Source of the DNA: Anarhynchus alexandrinus
Lineage: Eukaryota > Chordata > Aves > Charadriiformes > Charadriidae
Reading direction: 5' to 3'
DNA: 64,000 bases
Assembly (NCBI GenBank): GCA_008711295.1
Contig: VUYV01000514.1
Location: forward strand, 1-64,000
The notes beneath the pieces are model-generated. The model ran no database searches, was not told the DNA's origin, and saw only the letters and a program-made list of their open reading frames with translations. The position numbers were made by a program, and so were the translations under genes. Below, one piece after another: positions 50,107-62,837 of this stretch (position 1 is the first letter of the stretch; every line of letters starts with the position of its first letter).

Positions 50107-53100
50107 CTGCTCGGTTATCTCTACGTTATACACTTCAGTGTAAACATACCTACAATGTCAAAGACTGTAGTAGAACCTGTCTTCTTGGCCAAGCATCTCT
50201 TTTTTTTTTTTAATACCACAGTGTTTTTGTTTTGATCACACACCTTGAACTTCTGCAACGAATAGGGGAAGAGGCCTATGAAACTTTGTTTACAGTACTA
50301 CTCCGTTCATTATAGCATCCTGACTGAGTCCCAAACTCAGACCCTCCTGTGTTATGAGTGAGGTAAGGACACCGCTGGGGGAAAAAAATATTGAATGTAT
50401 ACAGGTAATTAAAGCCTGCATCACAATGCTTACACAAAGGGCTGGTGGAGGCAAGAACTCAGCCTAATGTTCTTTTAATGTGTTATCTTCAAATGTAATG
50501 CCTTGGGGGGTTATGTGTGTCTATATAAACAAAGGAAAAGCCAGAAATGCCAAAGTACGGACAATACTTAACTCCATAAAGTGGCAAGAGGCAAGCAGGG
50601 AAGTTTGTTTTCTTGACGTGTGACTACCAGGAGCCACGGCAGATTTCAGTGAGGGAAACCTGTCAGAGAAGTCCTCTTGGCTGCAGGTTGCGAGACCTCT
50701 AAGGAGCTGTCTAGGAGCAGAGAAGGGATATTAAAAGGAGGTCACTTCCAGGCTGTGACAAACTTCTCGGCACAAGCAAAAGGTGACTTTTCAGAGGTTT
50801 ACAACTAGTTTGATAAGATTCTCAGAAGGATATCAATAAGCACCTCTTCAGCACTGAAGCTAAGCTTTTCTGAACTATCAGGTTCTTGAGCCAGACTTTG
50901 AACGTGCCAGACCTTAACAGAGTAGCTGGTAGTTTACACTTTAATAATCAGCACAACAATATAGCCTCTTAATCATAGTCCCAAAGATGACTGAAGTTTT
51001 CCAGGAAAAAACTTCATGTGCATGCCAGACATCTGAAATGAAAAACTCCACCCTAAAAGCTACAAAGCTAGCTGAAAGCAAGTAGCTCATAATTAGAATG
51101 GTTGTCATTCAACACAGCAAAATAATCTTATTAGAAAGCCAGTTCAGTGAAACTATATTTTTTTAGTGTAAGGCAATAATTTTGATGACAATTTAGTCAG
51201 GAAAATTTCTCATCTCAGGACAGTAACTAAGCAATATATATCTGTGTGAGAAAAAGAAATTTTGAAAGTTAAATCCCTCCTCTGACAGTGGGCAGTACAT
51301 ACGCAAGTCTGACATTTTCATTTGTGTAGAGGGGTTCACAATTATATTTTTAAATCTGAATTTCACTGCAGCATATAAAGGATTATTTAAGTGAAATTTT
51401 TCAAAAATCAGGAAGGTCACCGCCTATCCTCTTAAACTGGGAAGTATTTAAAAACTAAGTACTGGCAATTCTGTTCATGCAAGTTCATGTACCTCATTTA
51501 TTTGCTGCTAAGAAAAAGAGGACTGATGAGAACAACATTGGTGGAAAATACATTCTCAATAAAATAGGAATGAGGGCAGGTGTTAATGTCTCCCCCAAAT
51601 ATGTATATTTATCTTTAATATTAATGTGTTTTCCATTCGTGCACAATAAAAACACCAACATTAGAATTCTAAGGGTTAAATCTTGACATGGCTTCCCTTC
51701 TTACTCTCACAAATAATTGTGGCCACAGTTTTGTAGAATATGTTATTTGATAACACACAGACATTTAACTATCAGATTAACAGGTACATTAATGTATGTA
51801 GATGTTGACATATCCACATTTGCACCCATAATTACTTGCAGATGTGGACTATGGGCACAAAAATGGCCATATTTTAAATACTACTCCTCAAGTCCACAGC
51901 ATATTTTTGTTCTAAAGTAATTTTGCCATAAGAGTTTTAAAATACGCCGATTCCAGTTAGGTTTGGGGCCCTAACTCAGGCAGATGTTTTTTGAAATTTC
52001 ACCTTGAAAACACACTTGAAGTTGTTGCTTTTCGAATGTACACAAGAATTCCATCTGCCTTTTAAAATTAACACGTCTCAGCCTTTGACTTTTTAGCTAC
52101 AGGAAGGTTATTTTGAGACTCTTCTTCCTGCACTTAGAGGTTTTTCTCTCTTGCTTTGCCCCCCTTGGAGCTCTTCAGCTCTTCTGTCTAATCACGGAGT
52201 GTTCCTTATGGTGCTCCGGTGACATGCAAAGCAAGAACAAGCAAACAAAAGCTGTACATCATCATATTTCTTATAAGTCAGGGAGAAGAAGATCGAGGAG
52301 TAGCTCATTTATTTCGCTACCCTAAGAAACCCAAGAATCAGGAGAGAAGCAGGAAGATAAAAATCCTCCAAATTCTGTGCTGCAAATTAGGATCAAAAAG
52401 AAGGTCCGTGGCAGAGCAGAGAAGACAACAGAGTAATAATGGTGACACTGCTTACGACTCCTGCGATGCTTTCATGATGGTGCTGAACCGTATTAAACAC
52501 CAAGACAACGGTGATTTTATGGCCCTGTGCAGTGGCAAAGAGACATTCTCCAATTATAAATACATCTGCTTATTCATACAATGGTAGTTCATTCTATCTC
52601 TAACAGATCTCTGACTCTTAGAGAGTCAGTGTAATTATCTCTGTTTAAGAGATGAGATGCCTAAAAGCCTCTGAAAATATGCCAGCTTTCACTCTGGTGC
52701 TCACTTTACTAGAAACGTCGCCAGAAATCTCAAGAGTCCCCTGTGAAAGCCTACAGTGGCTATCTGTGGCCACCGGGTGTGGTGATTTCTATTTACAGCT
52801 CTAAAGCCTCAGATGCCAGATGAAGGAAACAAACTTTCAATGATAACTCCTAAATGACTCTCAGACTGTCAAGCCTAATTTCTGTCCTGCACCCTTTCAT
52901 CCCTTCTGCTTACCTTATGGCAGCAAACCCAAACGGATTTGGCCTGCACCCATTCAGCCACCAAATGATAGAACCTAACAGAGCCGCTTGGGCCACTGAT
53001 TATCTCAGGAAGTTATTTTCCTAAAGATGCTACTGGAATTGGATGCAATGTAGCAGACGACACCAAAGGACACTAGTGTCATTATTCATCTGTCTCCTTC

Positions 53101-53280
53101 CCATCAGCACCACACTGGAATGGCTGAGAGCCTGATTTCTTTCTGTAGTATGGTATAAAGATAGGGGCAATTTTGGCAATGAATGAGCATGGAATCGTGA
53201 TATGAGGAACTTTGGCATGATGCCAATGCTTATTATGAAAGACATAGCTTCAGGTCATAAGATTTTCTTCTATTGTGCAG
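50107..53280. other. non-coding stretch, nothing recognised
   Basis: The 122-codon frame at 52219-52587 has no recognisable domain and no splice support. A part at 52610-52700 is vaguely MIR-like but too decayed to call. Confidence 0.4.
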
Positions 53281-53381
53281 GCTGGCAAGGTCCTAGGGGT
53301 GCTGCAGAAGAAATACGTCAAGGAATTAATCTCTGTTTTTTACCTGCCAATCAAAGTTAGGATAGTGTCCTCGAGCAGCAG
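53281..53381 (+). CDS. weak candidate coding exon, product not recognised
   Basis: A 101-bp segment lies between TTTTCTTCTATTGTGCAG and a strong donor (AGCAG then GTGAGTTT). Only one frame is open throughout, reading AGKVLGVLQKKYVKELIS and ending in KVRIVSSS plus two bases of the next codon. It has no ATG, so it could only be an internal exon. Its starting phase fits the end of the exon at 18501. I recognise no family. A chance open frame of this length is not rare, so the splice signals are the main support. Confidence 0.27.
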
Positions 53382-53529
53382 GTGAGTTTCCTGGCTGCAA
53401 CACCTCTATTAGGGTCAGAATAAAAATAAGAAACTTATCTGAAGGACAGTCATCTAAGAAGATACTAAAGCCCAACAGACCCTGGAACCAGCCTAACACA
53501 GTCACTAAAATCTTCTCTCCTTTGCACAG

Positions 53530-53590
53530 GTGGCAGATGACATTCTTTATGGGCCATTCTGGCCAACAAATAGGAAGAAGAGAAACATAA
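53530..53590 (+). CDS. weak candidate continuation exon with stop codon
   Basis: A good acceptor (TCTTCTCTCCTTTGCACAG) ends at 53529, 148 bases after the donor of the previous candidate. Joined in phase it would continue R-WQMTFFMGHSGQQIG-RRET to a TAA at 53588-53590. No polyadenylation signal follows closely (the next AATAAA is near 54155). Very short introns occur in birds but are uncommon in gene-poor regions. This is speculative and stands or falls with the exon at 53281. Confidence 0.2.
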
Positions 53591-53859
53591 ATATACTAAA
53601 AATTAAAACCAAAATGCTTTAGCACTGAGGGAAAAGATAAAAGAAAGAGAAAATGAAGTGCAAATGTCAGATATTAGTCATATTGCTTACCACACCATTG
53701 AAGCTGTTGAGATATTATGGTGATAAGTGTAGCAAAAGAATCTATATAGAACAAGGGTGGACTTGTCCATGGAATTTTGCTGTTTCTACATTCAACCTTC
53801 TCAACATGCAATGCACTTGCACCTTCTACCATTGCAATTAGTTATTTCATGTTGGTATG
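53591..53859. other. non-coding, nothing recognised
   Basis: AT-rich sequence between the candidate exon and the ancient CR1 relic. Confidence 0.4.
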
Positions 53860-56180
53860 TTACGAAGCTAATGAATGCTTATAAATTATTTTGTGTTCCT
53901 CAGAGAGAGGGAGGATTTTGAGCTACACCCACTAGAGATGAAACCAAATATTATAGAGATAAAAATACCGAAGAACAGCATTTCCAAATGGAACACACAT
54001 ATTCAAGGAGACTCAGTCTTCAAGGAAAGAAAAAAAAGAAAAAAAAAGGAAAGTTGTTGGAGCTCTAAATTCAATGTGTGGGAAGTTAAAGAAATAAAGG
54101 AAAATGGTAATGAAATAACTTGTTTGGGTCAGGATTATTTTGTGGAAGGATGGTAAAATAAATCTGTTAGAATCAGAAAATAATGTAAAACCAGAACCTA
54201 GTTGAAAATACTTTCTATTAGGATTTTGTATAAAAGCTGGTCGTAGAAAAGGAACTTGAGTCAAGCGAATAAGAACTGTTTCCATTTAAGATATAATGCT
54301 AAAAAGCCAGTGTTCGACTAAGAATTTGTAATTCAAAAGGACAACCTTTGATGAACTAATGGAACTGTTTAATAAAGTCCATTAAGATGAGAATCCCAAG
54401 GGATTTGGTCATGGAAGAAGCCTGGAATTTCAAAGTCAAAAGTATTGAATCTTACAGAACATTTTACCTCAAACTGCAGAAAATTTTGTAAGAGCTCTCA
54501 AATGACCTACAAGAATAAGCACCCCAAGAAGGCTATTAGAAATAAGGAGGAGAGACCTAAAAAAAAGATTTAGCAGGAAACGAGATATGAATCAAGAAAT
54601 GAAAGATGAAACTTAAAATTGTCAAAATAGAATCTAAGTTTGGCCTTGAAGAAGATATTGAACCATAGGATATTTCCTTTTTGAGCCGTATAAATTGAAG
54701 CAAAAAGGCACAAGGAAAGAAGAAGTAGGGCGGCTTTGCAGTCAGGATAAAACAGAGATTAAAGATAATCTAGGTGTGGCCAAAAAATGAAACAAACTTT
54801 GCCTCAGGTTTCAAAAAAGACAATTATGTCGAATTGGGAGGAAAAGCAGAATGTTTAATGGCAGCTTTCATTTCCACACCCTTGTTATCTCAACTGCATT
54901 GGAAACAGAAGTCATGAGGCTTAAAGCACTCAAGACAGGGGGATTAGGTGGTCTCCCTTGCAGGATTTATAAGAAGTATTTTTAAACACACCTTTCAAGT
55001 CAAATTTGGTATGACGGTAGAACACCAAAAGCTGTGCCTACGGTTAAAAGAGGAAAAAGTAATCAAGCATCTGTAAGCCTGTAACTCTGTACATTGCTTT
55101 AGGACAGATTTTGAAGGAAAAGATATTTAAAGACAATTTAATAGGATGTAAAACAACAGGGATTTAATCAAATGTAGATCATCCTAGACAGATTTTCTAG
55201 ACAAAGGAAGTGCACTGGATTTCATATATCAAGACTTCAGGAAACAGTGCCAACTAAGAGGCTTGTCATGTTAAATCAAAGAAAGGAAGGAAGAATCTGT
55301 GAAGTGAGTACGAAACTGTCAGGCAGTAGCGATAGAGGAGCTGGAGATGAGTTACTACTGGTAGAGTTCTTCAAGGCTCACTACTGAGACAGGTGATGAT
55401 TAGTAGTCTGATGTCTGTTTTTTACTCAGGAAACACGGGATTGAGATACCAATTTGCTTATACCTCTCAACTTCGTACCTTTATCAGTAGAGGACAACTA
55501 GGATATCATATAAAAGAGCTGGATGCTCTTGAGGAGTAACAGGATAGCAGCTCATAACAGAAAGTTCTGCTGTAAGGTGACAGCTCACCAGCTGAAAAAG
55601 ATGCAGAAGAACCTGAGTGGACTAGCTAATTGAAGAACTATATGAGTGTCCAGTAGAATGAAGACTCCTACAGTCTATGGTTGTACTAGATTTATATCTA
55701 GAAGAACCTGCACACTTGCAATACTTTCAAAGTTCTTGTTTTACATGTTCAAAAACTGTAAATTCAACCTTAAACAACTGCAGAGAAGAGGTACTAAAAG
55801 ATCAGGCTAGTGGGACACATGCATTATGGAGACCGGGAAAGCACTACCGAGTTAGCAAAAATAAGACAGAAATGTGGCACACTTTGTACATACAGATAGG
55901 TTAAACATCAGGAAGTACTAGATTTGCTACCCTAGTGGTTTTGATGAAAGTTGGCACAATGGGAATAATCTGACTAGGAATAAATTTTATCTGGGATTTA
56001 ACAGGTTTCTAGTGACAGAGAAAACAAAACCACTAACTTTGTGTTTTTAGCAAGAACTTCAGGGTTCTTACACAATAAATTCTTTGACACAGTGCCAGAG
56101 ATTGTAATGATTGGACTCCATAATTCTTCCTACCGCTGTATTCCTAAATGATCATAAGTATGCTAACTATTATAATTCAA
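53860..56180 (+). mobile_element. long ancient CR1 LINE relic (about 2.3 kb)
   Basis: An old CR1-type element that still spans much of ORF2. The translation of 55191-55253 reads DFLDKGSALDFIYQDFRK, the reverse-transcriptase motif A region (FLDKG-AVDVIYLDFSKAFD). The bases at 55360-55392 read GRVLQGSLLRQ, equivalent to SGVPQGSVLGP of motif B. Further upstream, 54735-54830 keeps the block GATAATCTAGGTGTGGCC followed by ACTTTGCCTC, and 54375-54550 keeps the block containing CACCCCAAGAAGGCTATTAG, both familiar from old CR1 copies of reptiles and birds. The part after 55420 is poorly conserved and the catalytic YADD block is not found. Frameshifts and stops are frequent. The left boundary is uncertain by several hundred bases. 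Typical CR1 copies are shorter than 1 kb, so this length is unusual. Confidence 0.75.
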
Positions 56181-59100
56181 AGGTAAGAAAACCTCGTATC
56201 ACCTAGTCCAAATTCAAGAACAACACATTTCTTGTTTACACAGCTACTTATCTGGAGGCTTTTTACAGCAAAAGTCCTCATCACAAGAATTGTGTCTGGT
56301 GCAGTGAAAACACTGTCACTTTCTTGCATTTATCTTCTTCCTGGCCGAGCATTTCACTGTGGAATTTCTTATATGGCTTTTATTAATGCATGTATTCTAA
56401 ATCTCCAAACCTATAGTGCACATGCTTGTTGAAAAATCATTAGATTTGTGTGGAAATTTTACAGCTTGAAAATCTCTAAATGTAACATTTCAGAAGGAAG
56501 GAGCTGGGATTTGCTGAGGATTTCCAGAAAGCTAAATAAACTAAATATTTCTTATGAAAAAAAAAGAAAAAAAGATAAAAAAGATGCACGTCTTTCAGCT
56601 CACTTCAGTAAGCTCATTCACATGTCAAAGTCTTTCTCCCACTATCCTCTTATACAGCCTGCCTCATCCCCAAACCATCTAACACTTTGCCTCATTTGAC
56701 ACCACACATCCTGCTAGTCTTATTTTTCCCAGAGCCAATTGATAACACCTGCTCATCACTCCCCTGCAGAGCTTCTCTGCACCTTCTCTGCACCCTAGAA
56801 TTTTGTAGGAGGGTCAAGAGCTTTCTAGATTTATTTAATCTGTCAGAAGGCAAGCTTGTAACTGATATTTAGGTCAAATTTTATATCTTATTGGTATAAT
56901 TTGCTGACATAATGCTGCATTATAGTCAGGCTTTTGCGTATGACATTTTGTCAGAGTTGTAACCTGCAATTTTAAAAGGAAATAGCCTGAAAACTATTAT
57001 AAAATGGAAAAATCTAAACTTCCTCTTCCTTGAAATTCATGTCAATAGACTTCACCATCTCTAGAATTATATGTCCTGTATTTCATGGCTTAAGTGGATC
57101 ATTCTAAAATTTCGATATTCTCTGTTCTCACTCACCTATTCAGTACCATTTCTATACTGTACTTGGAATTTTACCTTCCATCAATTTCTGCAGTCTTACA
57201 AATACAAACAAACTGTAGAAGTTAGCAAATGTAATTGTCAGAAAAAAAAAAAATTGTGGTATTTCCTCAAAAAATTTTCAATAGTGGTGAAAAAATTGTA
57301 GATAAGCCTAAAAAAACTCCCCAAAACCTAAACTAAGACTAAAAAAAAGAAAACCAGAGTAACACAAAAGGAGACAGTTTTCAAAAGTAAAAATGTTTAT
57401 TCTTAATCTACTCTGTGTTGAATAATTCCAATTTCTTTATTTTCTCTGATATGATACTTACAAGCGGAAGATCTAGCATTCTCTAACTAGAAATAAAATA
57501 AGTAGTCAATGATATTATGTGCACATGATCAGTTGTCACCTATTTTGGAGCTGCACTTCCAGTTTTTGCAGGATTTTCGTCCTTATTTTCCAGGACCTTA
57601 TTTTTGGTCCTCATTTTCCAATTTTTGTCTGGGGAAGGCCAGAGGAGTGCCAGACTGGGGAAAATGCGTTGGCCACTGGGAAAGAGAGAATTCCAGTCAT
57701 AAAAATAACCTGGCTGAAATGGGATGAGTGGTGTGGCAGTGAGGTCCATCAGTGACACAAACTGCGGGAGGCAGGCGTGGAGAGCTGACCTGGCCATCTC
57801 GTTCCGCGGTCTGAGGAAACAACTATGCTCTGGCCAAAGGGAGATAAGCATGGTGAGGTGAAGAAATCCCAGTATGAAAAGTGGAGTAGAAAAAGTCAGT
57901 AAAGTTGAGGGTAAAAAACTCCTGGAGTCCCTAACGTCATCTGTCCCTTAACAGCTGAAGCACTTGTTGAGTGCAGCAGCAGTGATAACTGGCTGGCCCT
58001 TCAGAAGTGAGGGCTGTCTTCCTCAGGAATAGGAAGGAACTGAGAAAGAATTGTTTTCCTTCTTATCGCCACCGTTGTCCATTTCCTTTCTGCTCTATGG
58101 ACTTTATATTTTCCCCGTTCTGTTTCTCTCCTTTCTCTTTTAAGTTGCCCCTCTTCCAGCTACAAGGACAAGTAAGAAAGAATCACTGAAACAAGGAGAC
58201 TGAGTAAACTGAATGATTTGACAGTTTGGAAATTATTAAAAAAGTTCTTTCTGATATAACTGGAAATACAGCTATAACATCTGGTGTTGTCAGATGTGGA
58301 GTTTTGACTTTGAAAAAACATTGCTTACAGTTCCCGTCAAATCTTTGTGCTTAGTAAGACTAACTCCAGTCACTGATTTATCCACGACCTAGCCAGTAAT
58401 ATTTACTCACCTTTGCAAAGCAATCTGGGCTGCACAAAAGCCGTATGGATGTGGAAATGAAAACACTGAAGTTTGGATATCTGTCCGTGGTCTAAATTCA
58501 GATGCATTCTTAGGAATTCTGTAGGGTCGCAACTGGTGAGCATGCATCTTTCATCAGTTGCAGAATGAGGAAGCAGTACTCTGAAGGATTACTAGTTGTA
58601 TGTGCTATTTTGAAAGAACAATTGTGGTACGTGTGAATCAGTAATCCAGTGGTGTTTTATAGGCAATCAGTTTTGTGATATTTATTCATTTCCTCCATCC
58701 CCTGTCTAAGCGGCTTAGGGAATTTCAGAGGAAAAAAATAAGAAAACTATGAAAAATGCATAGTTAAACATTCAGTCACGAAACACTGAAGTGAAGGTTT
58801 AAACAACCTAAATAAAACTAATATGTATTCTTGGCATATGGATCAACTCCAAATCTGAGACAACATATTTCATTTCACCATACAGCAGTACAAATCTAGT
58901 TTCAAGGAACAATGGCTGTAAGAAATAGCTGTTATTATAATTTCTTAAAGTTATTATTTCTTAAGAAAATTATTTCCAATTAACAAATATAATGGAAAAT
59001 ATTGATTCTATGAAGTCTCTCTCAAAAGAAAGCATTTAAAAACAAATATCAAGCTAGAAAAAATTGGCATGCATTAGAGAAGTTTGCTGTGTAGTGATTT

Positions 59101-59879
59101 CCACTCCATTTCCAAGAAGAGGGAGTCTGGTTTACCAAACTATCTGGGTCTAAATCTTTGCCACCAAAAATATTACAGGAAGCCAAAGATGGCTGGCATT
59201 TTTCTGTCCAGACCTGGGTGGGTTTGATGATCATGGAAGATCCACAAGAAAGTATTCGCTAATCTCTTGTTGCCCTCACATCAGCCTTCATAGTCACCCC
59301 ATACATCAGAGGAAACGCAGAGGAAATGGTTCTTCTGCCCAATGTGGGTTGCTGCTGAATAGCTCAGCGAGGTGTCCAAGCCAGACCCATGAACTTAGGT
59401 GGCCTAATGTGCCCCGTGAGGCCATGGATCATTTCTGCTGCATAAGGCCTCCACTGCTACACTTCTGCTTTACAATCTGAGTCTAGGTGTAAACTAAATC
59501 ATCTGAAAATAATTCAGGCATTGATGGATGGAGCTTGCTCATGGTTTGAGAAGCAACAAGGATGCTACCATGCTCTCTCTTTCAATTTTCTTTAAATCAC
59601 GTCAATTGTTAAAAATGTCACAACAATCAGATAAGATAATTTAAAAGGTCTGGATATTCCATTGAATAGAATGACTATGCACACACAGACACATATAAAC
59701 ACACATATCTATGCAAATTCAGAGAAAAGCTGACACATCCTGTTACCTTTTGTGAGAGAATCATTAAGTTTTATGTGCAGACACCTCTGATCTAAATCGT
59801 CAAGCTAGCAGCAGAACTACTTGGTTTTTCTGAAGTCTCCCCTCAGCCCCCAGCCTCCAAATAAAATACTAATTGCCGA
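56181..59879. other. non-coding stretch, nothing firmly recognised
   Basis: A GC-richer patch at 57500-57860 gives overlapping open frames on both strands and contains a repeated TTTTCCA/GGACC-rich unit at about 57575-57625. A-rich runs occur at 56555-56590 and 57241-57253. No gene or known repeat is supported. Confidence 0.4.
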
Positions 59880-60240
59880 TGCTTTTAGTACAGAATCACT
59901 TCATTAATCCCAGCTACTACCCCATATATGAATGCATTATAACTCAGTTCTGGGATTCATTAATTGACCTAGTTAATTTGATCCCTAATAGCCTGTAATT
60001 AGGGATGTGCAAAATAGCTTGAAAAAAATTGTTGCAAGCAGACATTCCCTGAACGGTGGGTGTATAAACCTTCAGTAAAGCTTGTTCCCGAGACGAGCCC
60101 TTTTATCTTTAAAAGGCTTTAGAAAGTTTGCACTCAAAAGGAGGGAAGGAGAGGGAAATGCATGAAAACAAGGAGAGCAGATAACCTTTGATGCCAAGTT
60201 AATTTCATTTACCCATGTTACCTAATCTAATTCGAGAACT
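59880..60240. promoter_or_regulatory. candidate non-coding regulatory element rich in homeodomain motifs
   Basis: Within about 360 bp lie ACTTCATTAATCCC, ATTCATTAATTGACC, GTTAATTTGATCCC, CTGTAATTAGGGAT, CAAGTTAATTTCATT and CTAATCTAATTCG. There is also an inverted pair GATCCCTAATAG / GTAATTAGGGAT at about 59980-60006. Such dense TAAT-core and GATTA-type sites in sequence without repeats are typical of conserved developmental enhancers in gene deserts. This is inference from motif density only: AT-rich DNA yields such motifs by chance, and conservation was not tested. Confidence 0.3.
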
Positions 60241-62802
60241 CCAGTGTTATCTGTCAGAAAAAACACGTGTAGCAAAATGGGCTGGAATCAAGGAGAGAAA
60301 ACCGAATGGAGGTTCCTAGAAATGCACAAAAAGGGCCTGCATTCAGCTCTTTTTGAGTGCCAAACTGCACTTTCAAGTGTCACAGCTTTGTCCTGCGTGG
60401 CAGGCAGGGTACCTGTTAAGAGAGGAAGATCTTCCACCTTGGAGCAGGGCAGGCACCCTTAGTGTGTGCGGCACCCAGGGGAAAACAGTGTTTGAGAAAG
60501 TGAACTGCTGAATACGGATGTGTTTTAATAAAGCATTTCATTTGAAAAGTTTTTGCAACATTCAGACAGATTGAGTTTTAGGGAGGAAGTGACTCTGTAG
60601 TCGGTGCCTGGCCTGCTCTACTGTCAGAGGAAATAAGTGAAACTAAAATGAAGTGATAATATACTGTAGGAAATTTAAGAGAAAGAAAGGCAGAGGAAAA
60701 ATGGCAACCTGGGACCATACAGCTGATCCCCAAAATAGACACAATGACCAGTGCCAAACTAGCTGCCAAAAACAGTAGATTGTAAAATTACCTAATACCT
60801 ATGTCATGTTTACTTTATATTTACATTGGGGAACGGGCTCCCCAACAGACACAATACTCGACAGTATTTTTGTTCACTGTCACTATCATTATCCACCATC
60901 TGCTCTGCCAAATTTCCTTTCTGTTCTTTTTTGTGCATTCATCAGCGCAGTAGTAAGTAACTACCTTAATGACTGCAGCATATTGCTTCTGGATTAGCAG
61001 CAGATATTGTACTACTCCTGGCTTATGGACAGAGCTGTAAGTAGGAGACCTGGCAGGGGGTTCCATTTAAAACCCTTTCCCCTTTGCAAAAAGAAACACA
61101 GTAACTAGGAAAGTTTTGTCCCAGGTCACTAGCAGGGATGTGATCTATGGTTTGGGTTAAAAAAAAAAAAAGGGGAAAAAAAAAAGAGAAAGTACCCCCT
61201 TCTGTGAAACTCCGTGAGGTACCCGCCAGCTCCACGGAGATGGCTGAATTCTGACAAGATGTCTTAGTGTGATGGGTAGCCTGAAATACTGGCGGAGAGC
61301 TCTGCTTACTTTGCTCAAAACCACAGATAGAGAAACCACAGCTTTGAGAAAAGGGCAGCTTTTGAAAAGGACACCTGTTTGCTGAGTGAACCTTGTGGGT
61401 TAACACGGCGACCCGCAAGCACAAGAAGGCCTTTTTGTCTGTGCAGTCTGTGGGTAGATGCAGCAGTGGGTAATCCAATCCTGGCACATCTTTACTTATT
61501 CTTTGCTTTGAGGCCATCTAAAACGAGTTCTCCAAAACTTATCTCAGTCCTCTTTTTTTTCTGTGCTGAGCAGACTTTTTGTGCTGAGCTTAGTCAAACA
61601 CGGAGAAAGTAAGCAGGGGTGGGGGTTTTTTCCTCGCTGAAAACCAAATCAAACCAAACCAAACCACCCTTTTTAAACATCTTGCACCAAGTCGGGGTGG
61701 GGGGAGGCAGGGAACGTGAAGGGAACAAGCTAAAGAAATGGGAAAAAAAGGAAAAAGTGACAAAGAAGAAGAGCCAAAGGAAATTTGGACTGGAAAGCTT
61801 CCTCAGGAGTGTTACAGTATAACGAAAAATATATAGATGTATATAAATTTAAAATATATTATGGAAAGTTTCCTACTAAAAACACATTCAAAAACAATTA
61901 CTTCTGATCCACAAAGAGAGGAAAAATGAAGTGATCTTAAGCTTCAGGGATCCCAGGATGGAGCGCTGCCAGGCTGTTTGAATGCAGGCGGCTTCAGTGC
62001 AGCCCAGACAGGCTGTGGGTTAAGAGGCTTAGGAGCCTGATTCTGTTGCCACTAAATCCAACGGCAAATTTCATTTGGACTTTGAAACGGGCATGGAGTG
62101 AGCATTGTGTGCAGCAGTCAGGGACGGCAGAAGTTAGCAATGGTGTGAGGGCTTTGTTAATATACCGCAGTCTGGATCTGACAGAGAGATGTGCGCTCCT
62201 CTTGGGTAACCGTCCCTGGGGCCAATTCCTCCGACCCGTGGAAATGAAATCCGCAGTAAGAAGAAGACCAGAGCCCAAAGCTTGGGACTACCAGCATGCA
62301 AATAAACTAACGCCATAGTGACACTTTCTTAGGGCTTTCAGGGGTAAGAGCTGTGACCCAACTACATGTAGAAGAAACAGGAAAAGAGAAAACAAGAGGG
62401 ACTTCCACTCTTCTGCAGTTGTGCTAATACACACCGATTTGGAAAGTACCACGTGTTTCTTGATTTTAGTTGCAGAACAATTCCAAACGCATGTCCATCT
62501 ACTCAGCAAGTCTATGGCTTGGCTGCATGTGTTTATCAAGTTTTACAATGTGTGTACCAGCCTGTAAGGTCTGCAGAGCTTTCCAGGCACTCTCCTTCAG
62601 GTATGCCTCTTCTGATTAAATCACGTATTGTAAATCGTAACAGCAAACACTGCTACAAGATTATTATCCAAAAATTACTCTTCTCTATACAGCAGCTTTT
62701 GAGGATTGTTCAAGGTTGGGTTTTTTCTCTTGTTACCAGTGATAGGAAATTGGACACTAGTGTTTTTTCTCTTGAAAGACCCCCTGTGGTATTTTTGTTG
62801 CT
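60241..62802. other. non-coding stretch with small repeats
   Basis: The longest frame (minus 61023-61517, 164 codons) runs through an A-rich tract read as poly-Phe and has no domain, so it is not called. Simple runs include A-rich 61159-61190 and tandem AAACC units at 61648-61667. The palindromic-repeat remnant at 62031 is listed separately. Confidence 0.4.
62031..62092. repeat. decayed palindromic interspersed repeat
   Basis: AGGAGCCTGATTCTGTTGCC followed by ACTAAATCCAACGGCAAATT and then TTTGGACTTTGAAACGGG follows, with substitutions, the old amniote repeat built as GCCTGATTCTG...GAAGTCAATGGCAAA...ACTTCAATGGG. It appears related in kind to the remnant at 14380-14480. The assignment is from memory of the pattern. 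Confidence 0.4.
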
Positions 62803-62837
62803 CACACACACATATATATATATATATGCGCGTATAC
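62803..62837. repeat. alternating purine-pyrimidine tract (CA)n(TA)n(GC)n
   Basis: Thirty-five bases alternate strictly between pyrimidine and purine: CA units, then eight TA units, then GCGCG and TATAC. It is a compound microsatellite, probably length-polymorphic, and physically able to adopt Z-form or cruciform structure. Confidence 0.9.

Noticed and set aside
61023..61517. Minus-strand open frame of 164 codons, the longest apart from CR1
   Set aside because: It passes through an A-rich tract read as poly-Phe, shows no domain or signal, and has no splice or promoter context.
61648..61667. Tandem AAACC units that might suggest telomere-like sequence
   Set aside because: The unit is not the vertebrate telomere hexamer TTAGGG and the run is short; ordinary simple sequence.
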